Assembly: GCA_047605265.1 (NCBI GenBank)
Contig: JASGFY010000051.1
Coordinates: 1-23,934, forward strand
Origin: Solimonas sp047605265
GTDB lineage: Bacteria > Pseudomonadota > Gammaproteobacteria > Nevskiales > Nevskiaceae
Direction of reading: 5' to 3'
DNA: 23,934 bases
Position numbers and translations under genes: made by a program. The notes beneath the pieces were generated by a model. The model was given only the letters and a program-made list of their open reading frames with translations. It was not told the origin of the DNA and did no database searches. Shown piece by piece: positions 8,487 through 15,743 of this stretch; the stretch's first letter is position 1; every line of letters begins with the position of its first letter.

Positions 8487-8855
8487 TTACTGCGCCTTCA
8501 ACGTGCCCTTGGGCAGAACGCCGGTGATCGACGCCTTCTGGATCTTGGCGTGCACGTTGTCGGCGATCTCGACGGTGACGAACGTCTCGCCGAGACCGAC
8601 GACCTTGCCGGCCAGTCCGCCCGTCGTCACCACTTCATCCCCCTTGGCGATCTTCGCGAGCATGTCACGCTGCTCCTTGTTGCGCTTGCTCTGCGGGCGG
8701 ATCAGCAGGAAGTAGAACAACGGGATCATCACAAGCAGCGGCCAGAACGCACCGAGCAGGTTCTGCGGAGAAGCGGCGCCGGCCTGCTGCGCGAAGGCTG
8801 GGCTGATCAACCAATCCAAATTGAAAGGGGCCAACACGAAAAACTCCAATGACAC
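8487..8855 (-). CDS. yajC: Preprotein translocase subunit YajC
   Basis: This is the small single-pass inner-membrane subunit of the SecDF-YajC complex, up to 122 residues. It has the typical SPAFAQ start region, a membrane segment ending FYFLLIRPQSKR (about 47-58), then KGDEVVTTGGLAGKV and a C-terminal VLPKGTLKAQ. The start is uncertain. The longest frame opens with GTG at 8855. A GTG at 8837 has a GGAG six bases upstream and gives 116 residues. A TTG further in would give the 110-residue E. coli-like length. It is followed directly by secD. Upstream, where tgt is usually found, lies a REP-like array and the DUF559 gene. Confidence 0.95.
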   Translation of the reverse strand: MSLEFFVLAPFNLDWLISPAFAQQAGAASPQNLLGAFWPLLVMIPLFYFLLIRPQSKRNKEQRDMLAKIAKGDEVVTTGGLAGKVVGLGETFVTVEIADNVHAKIQKASITGVLPKGTLKAQ

Positions 8856-8925
8856 TCACGAAAGAGCGCGGGATTATGCCGCATGTGCCAGGTGGCTGCC
8901 GTTACGGGAAGCGCCGCATTCGGTA

Positions 8926-9110
8926 AGCCCTCCCCCCAGTAGGAGGAGAGGGTTGGATGAGGAGGGGGCTTTTTTGAAGGGGACTGCGGCGCGGAGCGCT
9001 GGCACCCACCTCCCCTGACCCCTCCGCCCGCAAGCGGGCGGAGGGGAAAACATGGCATTGAGCCCTCTCCTCCCTGGAGGAGAGAGGAGAGGATTGGGTG
9101 CCGAGGGCCT
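8926..9110 (+). repeat. REP-like three-hairpin array, copy B
   Basis: It has the same layout and much the same sequence as copy A between secF and secD. Hairpin one (about 8928-8952) has a GGGTTGGATGAGG tail, followed by a spacer with GCTTTTTTGAA and GACTGCGGCGCGGA. The inverted middle hairpin CCCCTCCGCCCGC/GCGGGCGGAGGGG (9019-9046) is a perfect 13-bp stem. Hairpin three (about 9062-9090) has a GGATTGGGTG tail. The position that is mismatched in the middle stem of copy A is paired here, which suggests the hairpin itself is conserved. It lies between yajC and the DUF559 gene and fills most of the 306-nt gap. Confidence 0.85.
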
Positions 9111-9161
9111 TTGTGAAGCAGCGCCCAGCATGCGTAATGACGGGCGCCGGACAATGCGCCA

Positions 9162-9530
9162 ATGCCCATCAAGAGCCGCGCCCGCAGAGCCCGCGAACTG
9201 CGCCGGAATGCCACGGTCGCCGAACAACGGCTTTGGTATGCGCTCCGGCAGCAGTACAGCGAGCACTGGAAAGTCCGCCGCCAGCATCCGATCGGCACGT
9301 ACATCGCCGACTTCGCCATTCCCGCACGCCACCTCGTGATCGAAATCGATGGTGGGCAGCATGCGCTGCAGCGGGATGCGGATGCCGAACGAACGGCGGC
9401 GCTACGAGATCGGGGTTATCGCGTCATCCGCTTCTGGAACAACGAGGTGCTGGCGAATCTGGATAGCGTGATGGAGACCATCGAACAGGCCTTGAGCCCT
9501 CTCCGCCCTGGGGCGGAGAGGGTTGGGTGA
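9162..9530 (+). CDS. DUF559 endonuclease-like protein embedded in REP-like repeats
   Basis: This is a 122-residue single-domain protein of the DUF559 family, which has a Vsr-like/PD-(D/E)XK nuclease fold. Visible family features are the N-terminal LRRNATVAEQRLW (Glu21), KVRRQHPIG (37-45), YIADF (Asp50), the core IEIDGGQH (60-67; Glu61, Asp63, His67), the Asp/Arg-rich stretch at 72-77, and GYRVIRFWNNEV (85-96). The likely catalytic residues are intact. No Shine-Dalgarno is evident. The last dozen or so codons (ALSPLRPGAERVG) and the TGA stop lie inside a REP-like hairpin unit (9492-9604), and another array ends about 50 nt before the start codon. It is on the opposite strand from yajC and ugd. 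DNA substrate and role are unknown. A repair or mobile-element role is inference. Confidence 0.85.
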   Translation: MPIKSRARRARELRRNATVAEQRLWYALRQQYSEHWKVRRQHPIGTYIADFAIPARHLVIEIDGGQHALQRDADAERTAALRDRGYRVIRFWNNEVLANLDSVMETIEQALSPLRPGAERVG

Positions 9531-9604
9531 GGTGGGGCACGCTCGCCGCGGCGCTCGTTCGAACGCCCACCTTCCCCCCAGCCCCGCGAGCGGGTGGGAG
9601 CGGA
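9492..9604 (+). repeat. REP-like two-hairpin unit, copy C
   Basis: It starts with a perfect 12-bp stem, CCCTCTCCGCCC/GGGCGGAGAGGG with a TG loop (9497-9522), followed by the GTTGGGTGAGG tail. A second, inverted and more diverged hairpin follows around 9577-9600 (CCCGC/GCGGG core). Two inverted units make a REPIN-like pair. The first unit overlaps the 3' end of the DUF559 gene and contains its stop codon. The second lies just downstream of the ugd stop on the other strand. Confidence 0.75.
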
Positions 9605-9639
9605 GTCAACGAGGCGGAGAAAGCGGTGTCAGGTGCACC

Positions 9640-10974
9640 TCAACTCGTCGGCACCGTCCGCCGGCCGATCGACTTGTAGTAGAACCCGGCGACGGCCGGC
9701 ACTGCCGGGTCGTAGAGATTGCGGCCGTCGAAGATCGCCGGGGTGCGCAGCAGCTTTTTCAGCGCCGGGAAGTCGGGGCTGCGGAACACGGCCCATTCGG
9801 TGAGGATCGCCAGCACGTCGGCACCGTCGCAGGCTTCCTCGGGCGAGTTGACGAGCGCGAGGTCGGACCGCTCGCCGTAGATCGCCCGCGTGCTGTCCAT
9901 CGCCACCGGATCGAAGGCGCGGACCTTGCCCCCGGCGGCCCAGATCGCCTCGATCAGCACGCGGCTCGGCGCCTCGCGCATGTCGTCGGTGTTCGGTTTG
10001 AAGGCCAGACCCCAGACGGCGATGGTCTTGCCGCGCAGGCTGCCGAGATACTGTTCGATGCGTGCGAACAGCACGTGCTTCTGCGTATCGTTGGCGGCTT
10101 CGACGGCCTTCAGCACTTGGAGGCTTTGGCCCAGTTCGGCGCCGGTGCGGATCAGCGCCTTGACGTCCTTCGGAAAACAGGAGCCGCCGTAGCCGGCGCC
10201 CGGATAGAGGAAGTGGAAGCCGATGCGCGGGTCCGAGCCGATGCCGCGGCGCACGCTCTCGATGTCGGCGCCGACTTTCTCGGCGAGCAGCGCCAGCTCG
10301 TTCATGAAGCTGATGCGCGTCGCCAGCATCGCGTTGGCGGCGTACTTGGTCAGCTCCGCCGATTCGACGTCCATCGCCATCACGCGGTCGTGATTGCGAT
10401 TGAACGGCGCGTAGAGCGCGCGCATCAGATCAAGCGCGCGCGCGCTGTCGGAGCCGACGACGATGCGGTCGGGGCGCATGAAGTCCTCGACGGCGGCACC
10501 TTCCTTCAGAAACTCCGGATTCGACGCGACGTCAAACGCCAGTTCGGCGCCGCGCTTCTTGAGTTCCGCGGCGAGTGCATTGCGAACCTTGGCCGAGGTG
10601 CCGACCGGCACCGTCGACTTCGTGCAGACGACGCGGTAGTCGGACATGTGCTGGCCGATCGTGCGTGCCACGGCGAGCACGTACTGCAGGTCAGCCGAGC
10701 CGTCTTCCTGCGGCGGCGTGCCGACGGCGATGAAAATGATCTCGCCGTGGTCGACACCCAGTTTGGCGTCTGTCGTGAAATCAAGGCGCCTCGCCTTGGC
10801 ATTGCGGACCAGCAGCGATTCGATGCCGGGCTCATAGAAAGGACAATGACCCGACTTCAGGATGGCCACCTTCGATGGATCGATGTCCACGCAGAGCACA
10901 TGGTTGCCTACATCGGCCAGACAGGCCGCAGACACCAGCCCGACGTAGCCCGATCCAAAGACAGTGACTTTCAT
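9640..10974 (-). CDS. ugd: UDP-glucose 6-dehydrogenase
   Basis: This enzyme of about 444 residues oxidises UDP-glucose to UDP-glucuronate with two NAD+. It has the N-terminal Rossmann motif GSGYVGL (7-13) with Asp30 ending the second strand, STVPVGT (120-126), the substrate motif NPEFLKEGAAVEDF (152-165), Lys210 in ELTKYAANAML, and the catalytic Cys266 in GYGGSCFPKD. The C-terminal UDP-binding part includes GLAFKPNTDDMREAPS. I chose the ATG at 10974 because homologues begin MK(V/I)T; the frame extends six codons upstream to a TTG. No clear Shine-Dalgarno is seen. It lies 45 nt after the epimerase gene on the same strand and probably forms an operon with it, supplying uronic-acid nucleotide sugars for surface polysaccharide. 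Confidence 0.96.
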   Translation of the reverse strand: MKVTVFGSGYVGLVSAACLADVGNHVLCVDIDPSKVAILKSGHCPFYEPGIESLLVRNAKARRLDFTTDAKLGVDHGEIIFIAVGTPPQEDGSADLQYVLAVARTIGQHMSDYRVVCTKSTVPVGTSAKVRNALAAELKKRGAELAFDVASNPEFLKEGAAVEDFMRPDRIVVGSDSARALDLMRALYAPFNRNHDRVMAMDVESAELTKYAANAMLATRISFMNELALLAEKVGADIESVRRGIGSDPRIGFHFLYPGAGYGGSCFPKDVKALIRTGAELGQSLQVLKAVEAANDTQKHVLFARIEQYLGSLRGKTIAVWGLAFKPNTDDMREAPSRVLIEAIWAAGGKVRAFDPVAMDSTRAIYGERSDLALVNSPEEACDGADVLAILTEWAVFRSPDFPALKKLLRTPAIFDGRNLYDPAVPAVAGFYYKSIGRRTVPTS

Positions 10975-11019
10975 GAAGGAAGCCCGCCGCAAAAAGGAAC
11001 GCGTTATAGCTGAATCGGA

Positions 11020-12027
11020 TCAAGTCCGATAGAAGCCGCGATACCAGGCAACGAATTTTTCCAACCCTTGCTCGATCGAGGTCGCCGGCTCGAACCCGAC
11101 GTCATGCGCGAGATCCGCAACATCGGCATAAGTCCGGTAAACGTCGCCCGGCGCCATCGGCTTGAACACCTTCCGGGCCGTGCAGCCGGTCAGCCGCTCG
11201 AGCACCTCAATGAAATGCATCAGCTTGACCGGCGAATGATTGCCGATGTTGTACAAGCGGTACGGCGCCCGGCTACGCCCCGCTTCGGGTGGATCGCCGG
11301 TCCAGGACGGATCACGCTGCGGCACCCGATCGAGCAGCCGCACCACGCCCGAGGTGATGTCGTCGATATACGTGAAGTCCCGCTCCATATCGCCGTTGTT
11401 GAAGACCTCGATCGGGCTCCCCTCGAACAAAGCCCGGGTAAACGAAAAATACGCCATGTCCGGGCGGCCCCACGGCCCATAGACGGTGAAGAAGCGCAGG
11501 CCGGTCGTGGGGATATCGAACAGATCGCTGTACGAATGCGCGAGCGCCTCGTTGGCCTTCTTGGTCGCCGCGTACAGACTGACAGGATGGTCGGTATGGT
11601 CGGTCACCGCGAACGGCACCTTGGTGTTGGCGCCGTAGACCGACGACGACGACGCATAGAGCAGGTGCCGAACCGGATGGACGCGGCAGGCTTCCAGGAC
11701 GTTGACGAAGCCGATCAGGTTGCTGTCGACGTAAGCCTGCGGATTTTTCAGCGAATAGCGAACACCGGCCTGCGCGGCCAGATGCAGCACGACGTCCGGT
11801 CGCGCCGCCTCGAATGCCTTGAGGACGGCGTCCTTGTCGGCGAGATCGGCTTGCATGAAGCTGAAGCCATCCCAGCCGCGCAATTGCTCCAGACGCGCGT
11901 GCTTCAGCGCCGGATCGTAGTAATCGTTGAGATTGTCGAATCCGAAGACTCTTCCGCCGCGCTGTAAAAGCGCTGCCGCACAGTACATGCCGACAAAGCC
12001 GGCGGCGCCGGTCAGGAGGACTTTCAT
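11020..12027 (-). CDS. UDP-glucuronate 4-epimerase (NAD-dependent, SDR family)
   Basis: This is a 335-residue extended short-chain dehydrogenase. It has the NAD motif GAAGFVG near the N-terminus, then FDNLNDYYDP, LAAQAGVRYSL and SSSSVYG. The catalytic YAATK has Tyr at about 152 and Lys at about 156. It also has FFTVYGPWGRPDMAYF and RDFTYIDDI. The LNDYYD and GPWGRPDMA stretches are typical of the UDP-glucuronate/galacturonate 4-epimerase group (CapI/LpsL) rather than GalE. The neighbouring ugd makes the substrate UDP-GlcA, so the pair would yield UDP-GalA. The ATG at 12027 is preferred over the TTG one codon upstream. It is divergent from the acyl-CoA dehydrogenase across about 200 bp. Other hexuronate epimerase activities cannot be excluded. 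Confidence 0.9.
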   Translation of the reverse strand: MKVLLTGAAGFVGMYCAAALLQRGGRVFGFDNLNDYYDPALKHARLEQLRGWDGFSFMQADLADKDAVLKAFEAARPDVVLHLAAQAGVRYSLKNPQAYVDSNLIGFVNVLEACRVHPVRHLLYASSSSVYGANTKVPFAVTDHTDHPVSLYAATKKANEALAHSYSDLFDIPTTGLRFFTVYGPWGRPDMAYFSFTRALFEGSPIEVFNNGDMERDFTYIDDITSGVVRLLDRVPQRDPSWTGDPPEAGRSRAPYRLYNIGNHSPVKLMHFIEVLERLTGCTARKVFKPMAPGDVYRTYADVADLAHDVGFEPATSIEQGLEKFVAWYRGFYRT

Positions 12028-12181
12028 CAAGAAGGATGGGCCGAATGCGATCGGCGGAAGTTTACCCGAAGGATCGAGTCATCATGCTGCAATGCGTTAT
12101 GGGCCTCGCGCGGCAACCTTCGACTCGCAAAATGCGGCAGGGGGACTGAGCGCTCCGGTCAACGCCAGCGCCCGTGGCCCG

Positions 12182-12190
12182 TGCTAGCCT
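12182..12190 (+). promoter_or_regulatory. Candidate extended -10 of the acyl-CoA dehydrogenase gene
   Basis: TGCTAGCCT fits an extended -10 (TGn + TAnnnT) 36 nt before the start codon. No convincing -35 is seen. The glutathione peroxidase gene has a similar TGCTACGCT at nearly the same distance. The divergent gap also has to hold the epimerase promoter, which I could not place. Confidence 0.3.
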
Positions 12191-12226
12191 TTCGCCCCCA
12201 AATTTTCAGTCATCCGGACCCTACCC

Positions 12227-13969
12227 ATGGCGAGCTACCAGGCGCCCCTCAAGGAAATCGATTTCGTTCTGACCCAGGTGCTCGGCGTCGGCCGGCTGGC
12301 GCAGTTGCCCGGCTATGAGGACGCCACGCCCGATACGCTGGCCGGCCTGGTCGAGGAAGCCGCCAAGCTGATCGAGAAGGAACTGGCGCCGCTGAACGCC
12401 AAATCGGACGCGCAAGGCTGCCTCTACAACGGGGACAACACGGTCAAGGTGCCGGACGGCTTTGCGCAATTCTGGAAGGCCTATGCCGAAGCCGGCTGGA
12501 TCGGCATTTCGCAGGCGCGGGAATACGGCGGCGCCGGCCTGCCGTACACACTCGGCAAGGTCATCGAAGAGCTGCTGTGCTCGGCGAACGTGGCGTTTGC
12601 CCTCTACCCGGGCCTGGCGCAGGGCTGCTTCGAGGCGATCGCCGCCAACGGCACGGACGAGCAGAAGCAGACCTACCTGCCGAAGCTGGCGACCGGCGAA
12701 TGGTCGGGCACCATGTGCATGACCGAGCCGCAGGCCGGCTCCGATCTCGCCGCCGTCAAGACCAAGGCCACTGCACAGGCCGACGGCTCGTATCTGCTCG
12801 AAGGCAGCAAGATCTTCATCACCTCCGGCGAGCATGGCATGGTGGACAACATCGTCCACTTCACGCTGGCACGGCTGCCGGATTCGCCGCCGGGCATCAA
12901 AGGCCTGTCGACGTTCGTGGTCCCGAAGTTCCTCGTCAACGCCGATGGTTCGCTCGCTGAGCGCAACCCGGTCAAGTGCGTGTCGATCGAGCACAAGATG
13001 GGCATCCACGGCTCCTGCACCTGCACGATGTCGTTCGAGAACGCCCGCGGCTGGATGATCGGCGCGCCGAACACCGGCATCCAGAACATGTTCGTGATGA
13101 TGAACCTCGCGCGCATTCTGGTCGGCTACCAAGGCCTCGGCCAGTGCGAGCTGGCGACGCAGAACGCGATCCGCTATGCGCTGGAGCGCAAGCAGAGCAA
13201 GGCCTTCAATGGCGGCGACGTCATTGCCCACCATCCGGACGTGCGCCGCATGCTGCTGCAGATGAAAGCGATCACCGAGGGCGTGCGCGTGCTTTGCTAC
13301 GAGACGGCGATGCACGTCGACGCTGCGCATCACGCCGCCGACGAAGCCGCGCGCGAGGAAGCGCAGGACTGGGTCGAACTGAACACCCCGCTGGTCAAGG
13401 CATTCAGCACCGATTCGGCCGTCGAACTGGGCTCGATGGCGGTGCAGGTCTACGGCGGCCACGGCTTCATCCGTGAGCACGGCATCGAGCAGATCGTCCG
13501 CGACTCGAAGATCCTCTGCCTCTACGAAGGCACCAACGGCATTCAGGCGATGGATCTCGTGCGCCGCAAGCTGATGCTGCACGGCGGCCGGCTGCCGAAG
13601 CGCTTCTTCGCGGCGGTGCGCGCGGACCTCGAAGCGGCACCGGCGTTCATCGCGCAACCGCTCGCCAGGGCGCTCGACGAACTCGAATCGACGACAACCT
13701 GGGTGCAGGACTCGTACAAGGTTTCGCCGGACGATGCCGCTTTCGGCTGCGTCGATTTCCTGCGCGCGTTCTCGCTGACCTATCTGGGCTGGAACTGGCT
13801 GCGTATGGTGCGCGCCGCGGAAAGCCATGGCGACGCCGCGTTCGCCGCCACCAAGCGCGCGACCGCGCAATTCTTCGCGACGCGACTGCTGTCGCAGGTG
13901 CCGACCCTGCTCGCCAACGTGCGCGAGAGCGCTACCGACGCCATGGCGCTGGACGTCGCCACACTCTGA
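12227..13969 (+). CDS. Acyl-CoA dehydrogenase (FadE/DmdC-like, with C-terminal extension)
   Basis: This 580-residue flavoprotein of the long acyl-CoA dehydrogenase group would introduce the 2,3 double bond in an acyl-CoA, with FAD as cofactor and electron-transfer flavoprotein as likely acceptor. The N-terminus SYQAPLKEIDFVLTQVLG is the signature of this subgroup. The FAD/substrate region includes MCMTEPQAGSDL and KIFITSGEHG. The helical domain has GYQGLGQCELATQNAI, and the catalytic base is Glu434 in LYEGTNGIQ. The remaining 140 residues match the extra C-terminal domain of this subgroup. Acyl-chain specificity cannot be told; relatives include 3-methylmercaptopropionyl-CoA dehydrogenase. 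It is a single gene, with the gpx-like gene following after 137 nt. Confidence 0.93.
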   Translation: MASYQAPLKEIDFVLTQVLGVGRLAQLPGYEDATPDTLAGLVEEAAKLIEKELAPLNAKSDAQGCLYNGDNTVKVPDGFAQFWKAYAEAGWIGISQAREYGGAGLPYTLGKVIEELLCSANVAFALYPGLAQGCFEAIAANGTDEQKQTYLPKLATGEWSGTMCMTEPQAGSDLAAVKTKATAQADGSYLLEGSKIFITSGEHGMVDNIVHFTLARLPDSPPGIKGLSTFVVPKFLVNADGSLAERNPVKCVSIEHKMGIHGSCTCTMSFENARGWMIGAPNTGIQNMFVMMNLARILVGYQGLGQCELATQNAIRYALERKQSKAFNGGDVIAHHPDVRRMLLQMKAITEGVRVLCYETAMHVDAAHHAADEAAREEAQDWVELNTPLVKAFSTDSAVELGSMAVQVYGGHGFIREHGIEQIVRDSKILCLYEGTNGIQAMDLVRRKLMLHGGRLPKRFFAAVRADLEAAPAFIAQPLARALDELESTTTWVQDSYKVSPDDAAFGCVDFLRAFSLTYLGWNWLRMVRAAESHGDAAFAATKRATAQFFATRLLSQVPTLLANVRESATDAMALDVATL

Positions 13970-14005
13970 AGGGCCGACTGCGGCCGACTCGGAAACCACC
14001 GCCCC

Positions 14006-14039
14006 GCCTCACCCACCCCCTCCTCCAGAGGAAGGGCTC
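14006..14039 (-). repeat. Single REP-like unit, copy D, inverted
   Basis: On the minus strand this reads GAGCCCTTCCTCTGGAGG followed by AGGGGGTGGGTGAGGC. It is therefore the same hairpin plus TGGGTGAGG tail as in the arrays at 6.4-9.6 kb, here as one unit in the opposite orientation. It sits between the acyl-CoA dehydrogenase and the glutathione peroxidase genes and could act as a weak hairpin terminator or mRNA-stabilising element. Confidence 0.65.
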
Positions 14040-14068
14040 GAAAGCCCTCCAGCACCCTCGAACCGACC

Positions 14069-14077
14069 TGCTACGCT
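14069..14077 (+). promoter_or_regulatory. Candidate extended -10 of the glutathione peroxidase gene
   Basis: TGCTACGCT lies 29 nt before the ATG and resembles the element before the acyl-CoA dehydrogenase gene. No clear -35 box is visible, so the call rests on this short match and its spacing. Confidence 0.3.
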
Positions 14078-14106
14078 GCCCGCCCAGCCACACAGGGGAG
14101 CGGACC

Positions 14107-14586
14107 ATGACGAGCGTTTACGACTTCGAAGCGAAGACCATCGACGGCACAACGCAAAAGCTCGATGCCTGGCGGGGCAAGACGCTGCTGATCGTCAACG
14201 TCGCCAGCAAATGCGGCTTCACGCCGCAGTACAAGGGCCTCGAGGCACTGTGGCGCAAGTACAGGGACCAGGGCTTCGCGGTGCTCGGCTTTCCCTGCGA
14301 CCAGTTCGGCCACCAGGAACCGGGCGACGAGAGCGAGATCAAGAACTTCTGCTCACTGACCTACGACGTCGACTTTCCGATGTTCGCCAAGATCGACGTC
14401 AACGGCGCCAACGCGCATCCGCTCTACCGGTTCCTCAAAAGCGAGGCGCCGGGCGTGCTCGGCACCGAGGGAATCAAGTGGAACTTCACCAAGTTCCTCG
14501 TCGACAGGAGCGGGAAGGTCGTGAAACGCTATGGCTCGATGGACACGCCGGAGAAGATCGACGGGGACATCGCGGCGCTGCTCTAG
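14107..14586 (+). CDS. Glutathione peroxidase family protein (Cys type)
   Basis: This 159-residue thioredoxin-fold peroxidase reduces hydroperoxides. Bacterial members often use thioredoxin rather than glutathione. The peroxidatic Cys36 lies in NVASKCGFTPQY. The second motif is FPCDQFG (62-68; Cys64, Gln66), where most relatives have Asn at position 65. The WNFTKFLVD motif supplies the Trp and Asn of the active site. Cys82 in NFCSLTYDVDFP is another candidate resolving cysteine. There is no signal peptide, so it is cytoplasmic. An AGGGGAG Shine-Dalgarno about eight bases before the ATG fixes the start. It may be read from its own promoter or with the acyl-CoA dehydrogenase upstream. Confidence 0.95.
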   Translation: MTSVYDFEAKTIDGTTQKLDAWRGKTLLIVNVASKCGFTPQYKGLEALWRKYRDQGFAVLGFPCDQFGHQEPGDESEIKNFCSLTYDVDFPMFAKIDVNGANAHPLYRFLKSEAPGVLGTEGIKWNFTKFLVDRSGKVVKRYGSMDTPEKIDGDIAALL

Positions 14587-14690
14587 GGCCGCGCCGTTTC
14601 ACAGAAGGAAGCGTTGATCGCGGGCGATTGGACGGCTTTGCGGGCTGCGGCGAAAAAGGATTTCACCGCGAGTAGCGTGCTGCGTGCGTG

Positions 14691-14798
14691 CCTCGATACG
14701 CCGCTTCGCGGCGACTCGGCATGAACGGGTGGATGAAACTCCGGTCCCTTCCACCGTTCGCCCCGAGTGCCGCACGCGCAGCGTGCGGCGCATCGAGG
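14691..14798. repeat. 108-nt imperfect palindrome with nested hairpins
   Basis: The outer arms CCTCGATACGCC and GGCGCATCGAGG pair. Further in, CGACTCGGCATGAACGG pairs with CCGTTCGCCCCGAGT, allowing for a few mismatches, and GGTGGA with TTCCACC. Each arm also holds its own hairpin: GCCGC/GCGGC at 14700-14712 and CCGCACGC/GCGTGCGG at about 14770-14788. The whole could fold into a cruciform or cloverleaf. It lies between the convergent ends of the gpx-like and ypfJ-like genes and looks like a dispersed intergenic palindrome, distinct from the REP-like units at 6.4-9.6 kb. A bidirectional terminator role is possible. Confidence 0.75.
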
Positions 14799-14824
14799 GG
14801 TCGGCAACAGCACCCGGGCAAGCC

Positions 14825-15667
14825 TCAGAGCTGTTTGGCCGCGAACGTATCGCAGCTGCTCACCTGCCCCGACTCGAAGCCCGCCTTGAACCAGCGCACG
14901 CGCTGCTCGGACGTGCCGTGCGTGAACGAGTCCGGCACGACCTGCCCCTGCGCTTCGCGCTGCAGGCGGTCGTCGCCGATCGCCGTCGCGGTATTCAGCG
15001 CCGACTCGATATCACCCGCCTCCAGCCACTGGTGCCGCGCCTGCGCACGGTTCGCCCAGACGCCGGCGTAGCAGTCGGCCTGCAGTTCCTGGCGGACCGA
15101 CAGGCCGCCCTCGCCTTCCATCGCGGCGCCGCGGCGCCGCGCTTCCTCGGTCTTGGCGAACACGCCGCTCAGGTTCTGCACATGGTGGCCGACCTCGTGC
15201 GCGATGACATAGGCGTATGCGAAGTCACCGCCGCCGCCGAGCCGCGCCTTCATCTCGTCGAAGAAGCTCGTGTCGAGATAGACCTGCTGATCGCCCGGGC
15301 AATAGAACGGGCCCGAGGCCGAACTCGCGCCACCGCAGGCGGTCTGCACGGAGCCCGAGAACAGCGCGAGCTTCGGCGCCTGATAACTGCGGCCGGACTG
15401 CTGGAAGATCTCGCCCCAGACGTCCTCGGTCTCGCCGAGGATCGCGCGCACGAAGTCGGTGGTCTCGTTCTCCGGCACGGCCTGCGTCTGGCCGGACGGC
15501 GTGCCCTGCTCGATCTGCGAGACGAGGCCGAGCATTTCGATCGGATTCTTGCCGAGCAGCAGGCCGAGCACGACGACGACGGCCACGCCGCCGAGCCCCA
15601 GCTTCACGCCGCCACCGCCGCCTGCACCAACGACATTGTCGCTGCGTCTCGCGTCACGCCATTTCAT
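14825..15667 (-). CDS. ypfJ: Neutral zinc metallopeptidase, YpfJ family
   Basis: This 280-residue membrane-anchored protein belongs to the YpfJ/putative neutral zinc metallopeptidase family. It has a short Lys/Arg-rich N-terminus, a Gly-rich stretch and one membrane segment at about 21-39. The catalytic part lies outside the cytoplasm. The zinc site is HEVGH (157-161) within YVIAHEVGHHVQNLSG, and Glu194 in RQELQADCYAGVWA is the likely third ligand. The C-terminal GTSEQRVRWFKAGFESG is typical. The ATG at 15667 has an AGGAGAG Shine-Dalgarno seven bases upstream, so the longer open frame is not used. Substrate is unknown. It lies 76 nt downstream of tgt on the same strand, in the place where yajC is usually found. 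Confidence 0.93.
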   Translation of the reverse strand: MKWRDARRSDNVVGAGGGGGVKLGLGGVAVVVVLGLLLGKNPIEMLGLVSQIEQGTPSGQTQAVPENETTDFVRAILGETEDVWGEIFQQSGRSYQAPKLALFSGSVQTACGGASSASGPFYCPGDQQVYLDTSFFDEMKARLGGGGDFAYAYVIAHEVGHHVQNLSGVFAKTEEARRRGAAMEGEGGLSVRQELQADCYAGVWANRAQARHQWLEAGDIESALNTATAIGDDRLQREAQGQVVPDSFTHGTSEQRVRWFKAGFESGQVSSCDTFAAKQL

Positions 15668-15743
15668 CGCCGGCTCTCCTGATGTGAACATGATTGTGAA
15701 TGGGCACCATCGTCGCCGAGCGGCGATGGCCATGCAATACGTA

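Noticed and set aside
8807..9319. Minus-strand frames of up to 170 codons across the yajC upstream region
   Set aside because: They run through the hairpin repeats and antisense to DUF559, giving Pro/Ser/Arg-rich sequence with no domain.
6389..9604. The repeated hairpins as a CRISPR array
   Set aside because: Units are few, unequal, alternate in orientation and are spread over several kb with genes between them. There are no regular spacers or cas genes.
9523..11013. A 496-codon + strand open frame opposite ugd
   Set aside because: It mirrors the ugd codons, is full of Arg/His/Asp as antisense of GC-rich genes usually is, and has no recognisable domain.
12221..13999. A 592-codon minus-strand open frame opposite the acyl-CoA dehydrogenase
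   Set aside because: It is a shadow frame of a convincingly identified gene. Its composition is that of a GC-rich antisense frame with no motifs.
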